Positions 26,201 through 35,969 of a stretch of DNA of 64,000 bases are shown here, piece by piece. Position numbers and translations under genes: made by a program. Origin of the DNA: Mesorhabditis belari. Taxonomy: Eukaryota > Nematoda > Chromadorea > Rhabditida > Rhabditidae. The stretch covers positions 4,236,501 through 4,300,500 of the forward strand of contig CAUEEP010000742.1 in assembly GCA_958450365.1 (NCBI GenBank), read 5' to 3'. Below the pieces are notes generated by a model. That model was not told the DNA's origin. It did no database searches and saw only the letters and a program-made list of their open reading frames with translations. Position 1 is the first letter of the stretch, and every line of letters begins with the position of its first letter.

Positions 26201-27155
26201 AAAGCCAAAAGATCGCTGGACGGCGAAAGAGTTGCGAAAATGGGTGACGAAAGAGAAATTGTTGAACAAAGTCAAGGTAGAAAGCCGTTGAAATCGACAA
26301 TCACAAGTGAAATTGTTGTTGTTGTTGTGCACAAAAGAAAATCACGATTTCCTAAAAACCCCCACAACTCACCACTTCTCCACCACACAAATCCCCGAAA
26401 TAAACTTGTTTCCAAGGGTGCTTTGTGGGTTCAAAAAAATGTGTAAACACATTCTTATTAGCCCAGTTGCTTCTTTAAAAAGTACACCAGAAAGGATTTG
26501 TTTCCACTTTTTTTTGAGCATAAAGTACCCAAAGTAATTCATATCGTTGTGTTAGTGTTTCTTTCTTTCTTTTTTTCAATATCGTTATCGTATCACTATC
26601 AAACTCCTCTACTTACTGCTTCACGTGTCCCAAAAAAAGTGTTTCTCAAATAAAAGCCTTACAAGAACAAGAACTGGAGTTGAACATACTAAAAATATAA
26701 CAACAATGCACTGGAATTGTTTAACAAGCAATAGTTTCTAAGGATTTTTCAATTTATAAGATAAATCATTAGCCAAATCCATTTAAAACCATATACAATT
26801 GTTGATTTTCGACAAGAAAACACTATAACTTTTAACAAAAAACTATAAAAAGCATGCAGTTTTTTTTAGTTTCACATATCACTTTTGCATGTTTTTTTGC
26901 GTTCATAGTTGCACTCTATATATCGTAGTTTAAGAAGAAAATTTCCAGGCGGATTCCCCGGACGACTATGTTTATTATCCAGAAGCAGAAGCAGAGAAAA
27001 TGGAAAGAGAACCAAAAGAAAGCGCACGAGAAAGAGATGGAGGAACGGGGAAAGGTGAAGGGAAAAAGCAACGATCCGCTTTGCATCAATGGATAAACTC
27101 AACGCTGAACACAATGGCCGAGATCAGTGAACAAGTCGTTTCGGCTCATGATTAG
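11203..27155 (+). CDS. SBK1-like protein kinase with HRD to HRN change (predicted pseudokinase)
   Basis: Thirteen exons: 11203-11490, 21173-21235, 21319-21432, 22504-22548, 22741-22839, 23293-23376, 23459-23543, 24666-24802, 25134-25284, 25708-25802, 25999-26066, 26189-26276, 26949-27155. All phases match, giving 507 aa. Residues 1-170 are a Ser/Arg-rich N-terminal region. The kinase domain starts at the Gly loop GTGRFG (172-177), with VAIK-type Lys194, helix-C Glu209, DFG 310-312 and APE-type AlaProGlu 332-334. The FPW motif followed by the WEWEQWLK stretch is characteristic of the SH3-binding-domain kinase (SBK1) family. In the catalytic loop HRNLKAEN the base Asp is Asn289, while Asn294 is kept. 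The family phosphorylates Ser/Thr; loss of this Asp normally abolishes catalysis, so a scaffold or allosteric role is inferred. The C-tail is acidic/basic, low-complexity. Intron 1 is 9.7 kb and packed with repeats. Other first exons are possible (see 4,654, 15,187, 18,565). The gene converges with IST1. Confidence 0.85.
11587..11719. repeat. 10-bp minisatellite (GACGATCTGA)
   Basis: Tandem GACGATCTGA/AACGATCTAA units just inside intron 1 of the kinase gene. Confidence 0.9.
12126..12286. repeat. 14-bp minisatellite (GATCTGTGAGTTAA)
   Basis: About 11 tandem units, with GACCTGTGAGTTAA variants at the left edge, in kinase intron 1. Confidence 0.95.
13401..13640. repeat. tandem duplication of about 125 bp
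   Basis: Two copies of a segment starting GTCGTTGGCATTGACGTCGT (13,404 and 13,533), separated by a GACTATT-type stretch. The spacer tail TTTATTAGACTACAAAACTT recurs at 14,598 at the end of the 9-bp array, so the three blocks share one history. Confidence 0.8.
14017..14178. mobile_element. MITE family C
   Basis: About 160-bp inverted-repeat element. The left arm reads TAGAGTGTGTCCCTCTCAAG and the right arm is the complement of TAGAGTGTGTTCCTCTCAAG; both ends begin CTAG. Both arms continue into AATAGYGCAAAAT. The short + strand frame through it is incidental. A terminal fragment lies near 4,962-4,977. Confidence 0.75.
14280..14612. repeat. 9-bp minisatellite (GACTATTAG)
   Basis: More than 35 units of GACTATTAG with GACTATTGG and GACTACTAG variants in kinase intron 1. 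Confidence 0.95.
15187..15210 (+). CDS. possible short alternative first coding exon of the kinase gene
   Basis: A TTTTTCCAG acceptor ends at 15,089. The following exon contains ATG at 15,187 and reads MVSRVRIQ up to a CAG|GTAAAG donor, phase 0, compatible with the exon at 21,173. The acceptor with no obvious upstream coding exon would suit spliced-leader trans-splicing from an internal promoter. Not proven; the peptide is only 8 codons. Confidence 0.4.
15711..15979. repeat. AAGCTTTC-rich degenerate array
   Basis: Irregular tandem units around GTAAGCTTTCAAGGAAGCTG in kinase intron 1, immediately followed by a second array. Confidence 0.85.
15985..16461. repeat. 30-bp minisatellite abutting a tRNA-like sequence
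   Basis: About 15 units of AAAGGCCTATCCTAGTAAAA plus CCGACCTAGT. The middle (16,130-16,270) is diverged and both flanks are homogenised. A tRNA-like sequence begins at the right edge. Confidence 0.95.
16462..16531 (+). pseudogene. tRNA-like sequence, decayed
   Basis: D-arm-like CTCATTGGTAGAG (A box) and GCGTTCGAATCCC (B box) at tRNA spacing. The T-stem pairs poorly, U33 is absent from the best anticodon loop, and the acceptor ends do not pair. Best read as a tRNA pseudogene or tRNA-derived SINE head. Confidence 0.5.
17179..17443. mobile_element. MITE family B, copy 2 (symmetrical palindrome)
   Basis: Unlike the other copies, both arms here are the same arm: CACCCTCATAATGACGGTGC on the left and its complement on the right, meeting at a stem around AAAATAGCTGAAAATCAGGG. 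The result is an almost perfect hairpin of about 130 bp per arm in kinase intron 1. Confidence 0.85.
18225..18347. repeat. 10-bp minisatellite (TTTTACAGCG)
   Basis: TTTTACAGCG units pass into TTTTACAGTC units at the right end. Each unit contains a TTTTACAG string resembling a worm splice acceptor. Confidence 0.9.
18565..18630 (+). CDS. possible alternative first coding exon of the kinase gene
   Basis: ATG opens 22 codons (begins MIESTKMVKSLKSNK, ends AMSQ) and stops at a CAG|GTTAGA donor in phase 0, compatible with exon 21,173. It is basic and Ser/Lys-rich like the candidate at 4,654. Codon content looks more protein-like than the surrounding intron. Supported only by frame and splice logic. 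Confidence 0.4.
19515..19625. repeat. CTTT/CCTT microsatellite
   Basis: Pyrimidine run of CTTT and CCTTTCTT units; low complexity. Confidence 0.9.
19649..19727 (+). pseudogene. tRNA-like sequence, decayed
   Basis: An A-box-like TAGCTTTGTGGTTAGA and a B-box-like CGGTTCAATCCC lie at tRNA spacing. The anticodon arm (around ACCCGAAAAGTAA) and the acceptor do not fold convincingly. Confidence 0.4.
20555..21020. repeat. diverged tandem repeat, about 145-bp unit
   Basis: Four unequal copies of a unit containing GAGCAGTTCAGCTTTG (20,560, 20,716, 20,850, 20,999), followed by a GACCTTG stretch and CCCCAATTTCATCATTTAGA. Copies differ by indels. Confidence 0.75.
21972..22313. repeat. 8-bp minisatellite (GAGCTATT)
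   Basis: More than 40 units of GAGCTATT with GGGCTATT and AAGCTATT variants, between kinase exons 3 and 4. Confidence 0.95.
22889..22952 (+). pseudogene. tRNA-like sequence (Val-like), D-loop deleted
   Basis: The T-arm is perfect (CCGGG TTCGACT CCCGG), and the A-box region TGGCGCAGCGCG folds with a one-base D-loop. The anticodon region GTCTGTCTACAACTCGC resembles a Val(TAC) arm, but position 33 is not U and the acceptor 5' strand (GGTCTTG) pairs poorly with CTGTGCC. A T-run follows. It lies in a kinase intron on the coding strand. The minus-strand copy at 25,486 shares the TCTACAA loop. Confidence 0.55.
23031..23184. repeat. 9-bp minisatellite (AGGCCAGCT)
   Basis: About 17 units of AGGCCAGCT, AGACCAGCT and AGGTCAGCT, 80 bp downstream of a tRNA-like sequence. 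Confidence 0.95.
23571..23829. mobile_element. MITE family B, copy 3
   Basis: Two-armed copy in a kinase intron, ACTGTAATAGTACTCCACCC on the left and TATAGTATTTACGGTA on the right, in the opposite orientation to copy 1. A further TACTGTAAATACTCG fragment follows. Confidence 0.8.
24405..24640. repeat. AAAGCTTGGTTACCC irregular repeat
   Basis: Irregular 10-15-bp units around AAAGCTTGGTTACC and AAAGCTTGAGTTACTC, upstream of the catalytic-loop exon. Confidence 0.85.
24883..25089. repeat. 17-bp minisatellite (GGATTCTCTATTCTCTA)
   Basis: About 12 nearly identical units between the catalytic-loop exon and the DFG exon. Confidence 0.95.
25486..25558 (-). pseudogene. tRNA-like sequence, 73 nt, acceptor decayed
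   Basis: The minus strand has a tRNA-length body with an intact T-arm (CCGGG TTCGACC CCCGT) and the loop TCTACAA shared with the sequence at 22,889. The D-arm GTGCAGTCGGCAGGGC is partly retained, but the acceptor ends do not pair. Probably the same tRNA-derived family. Confidence 0.5.
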
Positions 27156-28060
27156 AGTCATGATAATGTGTCTTTTTTTTACAACGATGTATTTCAGGGT
27201 GGATGTTTGGGTGTTTGATAAATCTTCTAAGTTCTAAATTTGCTAAAATATAAAAGTCCATGCAAGTGTAACCGATTTTTAGCATAATCGAGATTCAATT
27301 TGCATTGTCGACCAGTTAAAAGTAAACTTTAGAACGAAAAAATTTGACAATTACCAGATTTATTCACTCAATCACGATCCTCACAAACAATTTCTTGTCT
27401 TTACGGGATTCATATCAGTGTGGCAAAATCATTGTGCTTTGATTCTTTGTGTGTTTTTCATTTTACAAAAACGTTTTCTATTCATCTGAATTCTACAATT
27501 CTATTCTCATTTGCTCAGTGTTTCGCCAAAAAAATATTCAAAATTTCACATGTTCAAAAAAACGTTTTCCGATCTTTTTACAGTCTTCGTCATTTGGTAC
27601 AGGTATAATCGTCACAAAAATCGATTTAGAATAGAAAATTTAACGAAATTTGTTTGTCTCTTCATTTCACACATAATCGTTTGCTGTTTCACTTCTTTTT
27701 TTTTTCATATGTGGGTGTTTTCACTTTCCGGTGCAATGTTTGAATGCAAAATAGTCTAACTTATCCCATTTTTTTCATCACACATCCGCTTTTTTTCTTC
27801 ATCGGCATAAATCGAAAGATTTTACTTCGCATTTCATTAGATCAATAAATATTTTAAAGTTTATTTACTCACACGAAAAGCTTGGCAAAAATCTGGGAGC
27901 AGCTTATGTATGTACAGTTTAATCGGAAAGAGAAAATGTCAAATTAAAAGGAAACACAAGTAATTCTTAAAGTACAAATGGAAAAAATAAAGGATAAGCC
28001 CGTCAAGAAAAAACCGCTCCTCATCAAGTCAAAAAAAAGTGAAAAGAAGAAACGACATTA
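27156..28060. other. convergent intergenic region
   Basis: About 0.9 kb between the kinase stop and the IST1 stop. AATAAA at 27,844 could serve the plus-strand gene. Short T-rich frames around 27,420-27,760 have no recognisable features. Confidence 0.6.
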
Positions 28061-31000
28061 TTATTTCTTCTTGAGTTGATCAAACCGTCGAGCAAGTTCA
28101 TCGAAATCGAGGTCATTACCTAAAAAGCATAAATGTATTTTGCCGAAAATAGTATAGCATAGACTTTCGCTTATCTAGAGCTCAAAATATTATTTCAAAT
28201 ACCTAGTCTGCTATTAAACCTCCTATAACAAATCCAGACAGCTCACTATTTTACCCGTTAATTATCCAAAACATTCTTACCTCCACTGCCGCCACCGCCT
28301 TCATTTCCAGGCTTGTTATTCCCACCGAGGCCACCCGATGGCACGTCAGGGAAGTTGAGGTTCAACTCTGAAAAATGAAAAAGTTAGCTAGTGAGCTTGT
28401 AAATGTTCATGATCTAATCCAAAAACCCATAAAAGCTAAACTAGCCAAAATCGGAAAATGTTAGCGAAATATTTCGTTACACGGAAATTAGGTAAGTGTC
28501 GACTATGGGTGTGTGAAGTGCGAGAAGGTGAGGGTCACCAATCTTTTCCAAATGAAAAAAAGCAAAAGGACATAGAGACAAAGCGATAAGCACTGCAGAG
28601 TCATTCCCACCCTGATCAGTCGGGTCTTCAAATGTTTCTCCTTTCGATCGGAACGTTTCCAAAGTCTTTTGTGATGCATCAATGTATGGGTACCTCCCCT
28701 TTGGAGCATATGGATCGTTTGACGGATTCCATTGAGGTGGAAAACCGCCATCTTTGTATTGAGTGGGAGTTGTTGCATCAAAAGCATCCTGTCGCACAAG
28801 AACCGGAACTCCATTTGGACCCATTACATAGGTTTCACCAGCTTTTGGGGGTGGGAGTCCAGGGAAACGATTCAAATCTAATGGTTCGAGCTTTTCCAAA
28901 TGATGCCCACCAAAATCTTGTGACTCTCCGAAATGCATTTGTTGGCTATTAGAAGTTTGTCTATAGCCGGGCACAGCCGGGTCAATGTCCATGCTAGACA
29001 TGGTTCCGCCTTTACTTTTCAGCTCCCAAATACTCATGTATTCCCCGGTGGAAGGGATTTCATCGTAAATATGCTCATCGGGATTTTGATTTGGAAATTG
29101 GTTGATTGGTGATTGGGAACCCTCTCCTTCTCGCCACTTCACAACACCAAACTGTGGATGTTGGGAAATCTCACCGAAGTCATTTGGCGGTGGTCCGTCG
29201 GGTTTTCGCACCGTCTGTGGAGGAGCAGATGGACCGCTTGGCGGAGTCACCATTGATCCCTAAATTAAAAGACATTAATTTAATCGTTTATATTCTTAAT
29301 TTTTATCGACAAATTTCTAAACAGCTTTTGAGCACCTTTAACACTCATTCTGCAAAAAAATAGGCCCTAGCGTTCCATTTTCCCATCGCTCATTCTCAAT
29401 TCCCAGAGGGGCATTTTGAAAATGAAACATACACGCATAATCAAAGATTAAATGGTTGGTTTCAACTTTCTAGACGCAATAAAACTTACACAAAGTTGGT
29501 CTTTTCGATTCTGTTTAGCGGGAATAGAATTAGTAGGAATAGGGGTGTTTTGTGACGAGTTCTTGGCACTTTCGCGACTGCTTTTGATCTCTTTCTCCTT
29601 GGAGGGTTTAGCCGAGTTGCTTCTGCCCTTGCAGGAATGAGAGGTGGCACGACATGGACTCCTTTCTGCACCGGCACCCTTTCGTGTGCCTTTGCATGAA
29701 GTGGTGAACGAGGTGGTTTTTCTACGGGACATCAACAGCATGGTTGCTGAATTGGAGATATGAGTGAGGAGGACAAATTAGAAAGAAAACGAAGTAAAGT
29801 ATTACTGAAAAACGAGGAACAATCAGTGGACAACGACTAGCAACTGGGTAAATTGAATAGAGTTAGAAAGGTGTGACTCCAAAACAGGGAACTCACTAGT
29901 GAGGAAAACCTATGGGTGCCTGAAAAATGCAATCAGCAAGCGGCCGGTATGGACCTTTCGAAAACGGAAGACGGCGGAGATTGCTTCCAAAAAAAAGGTC
30001 ACATGAAACGCAAAAATGATGAGGAAGTTCGAAAAAAGCGAACGAACGGAAATTGAAGTGGGTAAATGAACCGGGTTTCTCTATTGTTTGAATTCATCGC
30101 CCAAATGCCCAATTGAAATTGAAAGTCCTGCAAAAACAGCAGTGCAACTCAACACTTTAAAGCAATATTTCATGGGCTGATAAATGTGCAGCGCATCTTT
30201 GCAAAATGTTACCCCAAAGAGAAATAGTTGTGCTGAGCGACAAAAATGAAGTGATCGAGAAGCGAGTCCCGTCAAAGCCCCAGGGAAAGCCATCACAATT
30301 CTCGCCCAATTCAGGCAACCGCCCAAATCAGAAAAAAAAATGAAGGAGGAAAAGAGCCAAAGATTTCTGGCTGACACAAGACTTCCCATAGCCAAAAATT
30401 CTTAGAAGTTAGCTTATTTCTATAACAAAACCAAAATAAGTAAAAGAGTCGCGATTCGTAAGTCATCAAAAAACAAATTGTTTCATTCTTTTCTTCGGCA
30501 AACGTTCGATGCAAAGTGATTTTAAAAGAAGCGCCCAGTGCCTCAAAACGCCGAATTCAAAGAAGTAAATAAGGCGTCGGGAATTTGATAGAAGAAACAA
30601 AACCCAATTTCCGTTCCCCGGTTTGAATTGAAAGTCTTGTCAGACAATTGAAAAAATCACGCGTTTGAAAACTTAACAAATCTATTGGAAAAGCAAGCAC
30701 GTATGAAAGAATTCGTCAGCCCAGTAGAGGAGTTTAATTGCGGGCAAAAAAAAAATCGAAGCCCAACAGAACGGCGTTCAACGACACTCAAACAGAAGGG
30801 AGGGGCTGTAATCAGCCTCATCCGGACATCTCTTCTAAATGTTGTTGGGGTGTGAAAGAGAAGAAAAGGAAAGGGACGGAAATCCATGAAAAGCAGTGGC
30901 TGTGAGTTGATTGAGGATACACTGGCAATTATTCTTTCCCTGTTCGATTCCAAAATTGAAGTTTCAAAACAATCAAAAGCGTTAAAGGCTTAAAAATGTT

Positions 31001-33646
31001 GCAAAGTCCCAGTTTCTTGGTCACCAGTTAGAATAATGGGCAAAATTTAGGATTTGACTGATGATAAGAGATCAAATCATCACTCAATGATAACTTTTGG
31101 CCAATGAGATCAGACATTATGAACACTTTCAAGAGTCAATATTTTCTGGGAAACCCATCTTGAACACTACTCAAAAATTGAGTGTTGACACGAGTGGCCA
31201 GAAGTGTGGGTGTAAAAAAGAGATCATCGAGCCTATTTCTAGCAATTGCTGATGAGCCAAATGATCAAAGCACGTGGGATTCATTGAGAATGGACACATC
31301 TTGGGGACAAATAAGAGACCACGATCAAACAAGGCCGTTTCTTTTGATGGGACTGCAACTAGAGCCAAGTGTCAAACTATCAAACAACAAAGTCGTAAGG
31401 TCCTTGGGGAAAAATTCGACCTAACTCATCAAAGCCCATGTTTCCAATGGTTAGAATGTTCAAAGAGGTTACTAGTGACCTAGTTCAAAAGAGCAAGGTT
31501 TAAAATTCCCAATGGTGTGAGAATTTGTTTCCGATCTAAAATGAATCTATGTGGGAGCATTAAACTAAATTCGAGCAATGACAAAGTAAAAATCTGCGGT
31601 TTAGACACGTGCAAATCGAGACAAAAGGTGAATCGGAGCCTCCCAAACTCATTGCACCACGCGGCTATAGACAAAAGATGAATAAATGATGAATCAAATA
31701 TATAAAAGACAAGTCGGTGGTCATTCATGCATAAAGACATCTTATTCTTGAATCAAAGCAGTCGAGCAAAAATTTGAAGCTTTTTGATCGCTTCAGATAG
31801 GGGGGAAATTAAGAGTCATGCAGGATTTTACAAATTTATTTTAAAGTTCTTGGGTTTTTCGTTAAAGTTGAAACCACCATAATTCTTCCCTTACTTTAAT
31901 CAAAATTGCAATTTCCGTTTTACGCATTTTCAATGTTATAATAACTGCTTAAAACATACCCTTTGACTCAGGAATGGGTATGCAGCTGGTGGGGGTGCGT
32001 GTGGAGGGCCGGTGGGCGGATTGAGCGGAAGCCCATTTGGTCCGATTTGTGGTAGTTGAATGATTCCCGGAGTGGCGTTCGGTTGTGGATTCCAATTGAA
32101 GTCGTCACCGGGAGGCTAAAGCAAATTTTGGAATAAAAGATAAATGTTAGGCCATTTAAGATATCAAAACGTTTAAGCCCCTCATGGGATAATACCCAAA
32201 TTAACCCAAGACAACAACCAACCACATCGTATTTGGGTGTAGATGAAGGGACCTCGTAGATGTTCCCACCTCCTCCCCCATATGGGGGCGGCGGTGGAGC
32301 TCCGCCAGGTGGTGGATGCCCACCTCCTTGTGGAAAGTTCCAGCCGTAATATCCCTAGAATTTTAGCTTACCTATCAATTTTGAGAATTCATTTTACTAT
32401 TTGCATTGTTGACAAAATTTCACCTCTGGAACGGTGGTTGGTGGTTGCTGGTGTGGATGAGGTTGTGAGATGACGCCTCCACCGCCACCTTGTTCGTGAA
32501 ATTTGATCAGCATCTTCTCGGCTTGACTCACCTAAAAATAAGATAACTTTGCACAAAAACCACCAAAAATACCTCATCTTCTCGCATCACATTTGGATCG
32601 GGTGTGAACGGAATTCCGGCCGCGCTAGCAATCTCTATCAGATATCTAAAGGCAAATTAAACTGGTTCCACTAACTTCTCCAATTACCTTTCGACGAGTG
32701 GCTTTGGTGGTGCGGCAATATCGAGTTTTTGGATGAGCTTCGGGGAGACTTTTGCTGGCGCTTCAAGTTGATTTGCACGAGCCGCTTCAGCAAATGGCTT
32801 CTTGTATTTGTGCGTGAGCTGGTCCGAGATTACCTAACCAAGAGTTAACGAACAGCTTGATGCTAAAATTAACCTTGAACTCCGGAATGTCTGTAGTAAT
32901 TCGAGGAGCCGCCCAAAGAATGCTAATCACCGCCTCAGCAATTCCATCGTCGACTGTGCTAAAAAGATGGTACTGGTTTGGTTTGGGCTTTAGTTTTGAC
33001 CTTGAAAAGTGCCCCAATGGTCGATAGCTTGGGCTCTATATAGAAGTGCGGATTTGAAGCCAAAAAAAAAGTGCCTCCTGCCCAACTAGGATAGTACCAA
33101 AAAGATTATTTGCTTACGATAGAAGGCTTGACATGATACAGACAAAATAAATCTCAACTTACGTCATTTGTTCAATAAGGCCAAATCGAGCAAGGAGAAG
33201 ATCACAATACATCTCGAGAAGTTCGTAGGCTTCGACTAAGTAGTCCTCACGGATGATGTGTTCGACGCGGATACGGGCTCGGTCCGGTTTGTTGGCTAAA
33301 ATTAAAAATTTAATATGTAAAATGTAACAGCATATAATGTATTTTGTGCCATTTTGTCTGGCTTTATCGTATTTTCGAACTGCTCAAAAATTTTAAGAGT
33401 ATTTTAATTTCTCAAGCTAAATCAGGGCCAAAATAAGTAATCATAACTATCATTATTGAAGCTTTTATGTTAAATGATAACTATTAAAAACAAGATAAAA
33501 TATACCTTGAATGTAATCGGCAATCTCCGTTCGCGCTTTCATCCCCAGTTCGGTCTTCTTTTTGCCCATCATCTTCATTCGATTGATCGCCAGTCGAAGA
33601 TTCGTCTTCAACTTCGGCATGTTGTTGCCCCACGAGATCGACATCA
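28061..33646 (-). CDS. IST1 homologue (ESCRT-III-related, VPS4 partner)
   Basis: Eleven exons (minus): 33644-33506, 33295-33163, 32958-32874, 32833-32688, 32645-32573, 32531-32424, 32354-32226, 32115-31960, 29259-28611, 28367-28281, 28119-28061; 587 aa. Residues 1-192 match the Ist1 helical core: NLRLAINRMKMMGKKKTEL, RIRVEHIIREDYLVEA, LWAAPR and APPKPLVERYLIEIA are near-signature strings. Residues 193-570 are a Pro/Gly-rich linker. The C-terminal helix LDFDELARRFDQLKKK is a VPS4-binding MIM. IST1 binds CHMP1 and VPS4 and acts in endosomal recycling, membrane tubule fission and cytokinesis. The start ATG lies two bases after a TTTTTTTAG acceptor, suggesting spliced-leader trans-splicing. The donor of exon 7 is weak (GAT|GTGGTT); an alternative GAG|GTCCCT 33 nt earlier also keeps frame. 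Human IST1 is about 360 aa, so the linker is long here. Confidence 0.92.
29490..29741 (-). CDS. alternative first exon of IST1 (short form lacking the ESCRT-III core)
   Basis: An 84-codon open exon (begins MLLMSRRKTTSFTT, ends KDQLC) is followed by a GTAAGT donor in phase 0, and the next exon at 29,259 accepts phase 0. The joined protein would be 348 aa: a basic, Ser/Lys/Arg-rich head fused to the Pro-rich linker and C-terminal MIM of IST1, without residues 1-244 of the long form. It lies inside the 2.7-kb intron between IST1 exons 8 and 9. Inferred from frame, splice site and composition; it could instead be an unrelated small gene. Confidence 0.55.
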
Positions 33647-34413
33647 CTAAAAAAAACAAAAATTATAAGAAATTGCAAAGTTTTTAACGTTAAATCAATG
33701 AAAAGGATCAAAATTTAAGAGCTTTTGTGAATTTAAAAGCATTGAAAGGTTTTTGAAGGTTGTGAAATCACTATGACTGTCTTGTGTGATTATCAAGACG
33801 ATTCTTTCATAAAGAATGACTCATTGAACCAGCTATCAAACGAGAGAAACGGCAAGATTGGGCAAGAAAAAGGAGGAAATGAGAAAACGGGAAAGAATAA
33901 GCCGGGTTACGGTAGCGGATCCAACCTTTGAAAGGATTCAAGCTGAAGACGCTCGTGTCAAGTTGAAAAATAAATTTCTTTTTTCTGCTGAATGAATGCT
34001 TGAATAAATGTCAATTTTCTCACTTAAATGCAAAATTTCTTGTATTCTTTCGCAAATCGCAAACAGTAGTTTTACGAATTTAAAACGAATTCAATCTCAA
34101 ACGTATGGAAAGAGTTTGAGCCGTCTCAGATCAAGGTTTGCACGCTTAAGCTTAAGATCAAGGTTTGCACGCTTAAGCTTAAGATCAAGGTTTGCACGCT
34201 TAAGCGTGCGCGAAATTTGAGCAAAACGTTTTCGATTTTGTTTATCATTTAAGCAAAACAAAAATCGAAAATTTTTAAATCAAAACCCAAACGATGACGA
34301 TTTTTGACGTATTTCTGTAAATCACAATGTAAAGCAATCTTTATTTGCTAAAAGAAAGATCAAAAAGTATTTTAGTTCAATAAACCCGTCAAAATTTTCT
34401 CCTAATAAGCTCA
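33647..34413. other. intergenic between UGT and IST1
   Basis: 767 bp on the same-strand side between the UGT stop and the IST1 start. It holds GGGTTACGGTAGC at 33,904 and a short tandem repeat. An operon is possible but the gap is longer than usual for worm operons. Confidence 0.5.
34125..34210. repeat. 27-bp tandem repeat
   Basis: Three units of AGATCAAGGTTTGCACGCTT followed by AAGCTTA, upstream of IST1. Confidence 0.85.
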
Positions 34414-35632
34414 TTAGTCAGATTTTGATTTTCCCGATTGGAAAACTTTTCTGAAGCATCTCCGAATCGCCCAGAAAACGGCGAAAATCACAAATGCGAC
34501 GAGTAAAATAGAGTAAATGATGATATCGACGAGGAAATATTGAGCAAATGAAAGCTGTCTGCCGTACGGATCCAATTGTGGAAGTGCACCGAATCTGGAA
34601 TTGTGCTTGCTTGCAGATATTTCGAACAGACTTTTAGCATTAGGCGCTTTCAAGAATTTGCTTAAAGCTTTCTCTGCTTAAAGCATTCTCTGCTTAAAGC
34701 AACTTGTACAACTCAATTTTGTTTTCACTTACTTTCCCACAAATTCGATGTTCTTTAAGAGCACTTCTTGTGGCTTGAAAGGTGCATTGTTGAGGATTGT
34801 GGCCAACTTGACCGCGCTCTCTTTATAACTAAAAGGATTTCTAATTATCTTTATTATCTTTAACATCTTTAACATTTTAACATCTTTAATATCTTTAACA
34901 TCTTTAACATCTTTAACATCTTTAATATCTTTAATCATCTTTAATCATCTTTAACAGTCTACATGCAAATCATTAATAGTTCAAATCTATCTTTTTTCCA
35001 AACCTTTGATCATTCAGCATTTTTGTTACAAGCGCTGTCAGCTTTCCCGTGGATCCGAGATCGAATTTGCTAAAGTATTGCGCTGATCCGTGTCTCTCCA
35101 ACATTCGCGCGTTTCTCGGTTGATCGCCCATGATTGGAATGACGATAGCTGGGATACCACTGAAAATTTTGTTCTAAAGCATCTAGAAATCTTGAATATA
35201 CATTTGCATTAGAAAAACTTATATCTATTCGTTTTCTCCTGTACCTGTAAGCCAATTCCGTTGTGCTCCCCAAGCCACCGTGTGTCACAAACAAGTCAAT
35301 CTTTCCAGAAGCTGAAATTTGATCGATTCAATTTCTAAAATTAGAAAACTGTAGATTAAGTGAAAAACTAGAATTTTAATACTTTAATTAAAGGCAGGCT
35401 GAGATTAAAACTGACATTTGAGTGCTGAAAGCTGAAACTAAAACGGACAAAACGGATCCAACAACAACAGAAAAACCCACCAAGAAGATCACTTTGTGGA
35501 GTCCATTTTGAAAGAAGCAAATTTGCGGGCAAATCTTTCAAATCATCCTCCTCGTATTTCCAAATAAATTGTACATCTATATTAAAAGTTAGTTAATCAT
35601 TTTTCAGTATAATTAAAAATTTTATTTTTTTT

Positions 35633-35686
<54 letters not shown>

Positions 35687-35852
35687 TTTTTTTTTTTTTT
35701 TTTGGGGAAAAAAAAAAGGGGGAGAAAAAATTTTTTTTTTTTAATGAAAAAAATAAAAAAAAAAAAAAATAAAAAAAAAAGGGGGAAAAAGATTTTTTTT
35801 TTTGGGGGGGGGTTTTTGGGGGGAAAAAAGGGGGGGGGGGGAAAAAAAAAAA

Positions 35853-35890
<38 letters not shown>

Positions 35891-35937
35891 GGGGGGGAAA
35901 AAAAAAAAAAAAAAAAAAAAAATAAAAAAAAATAAAA

Positions 35938-35969
<32 letters not shown>

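Noticed and set aside
31171..31740. Overlapping frames in the large IST1 intron
   Set aside because: No conserved motif or splice-consistent exon; the true IST1 exons on either side already join in phase.
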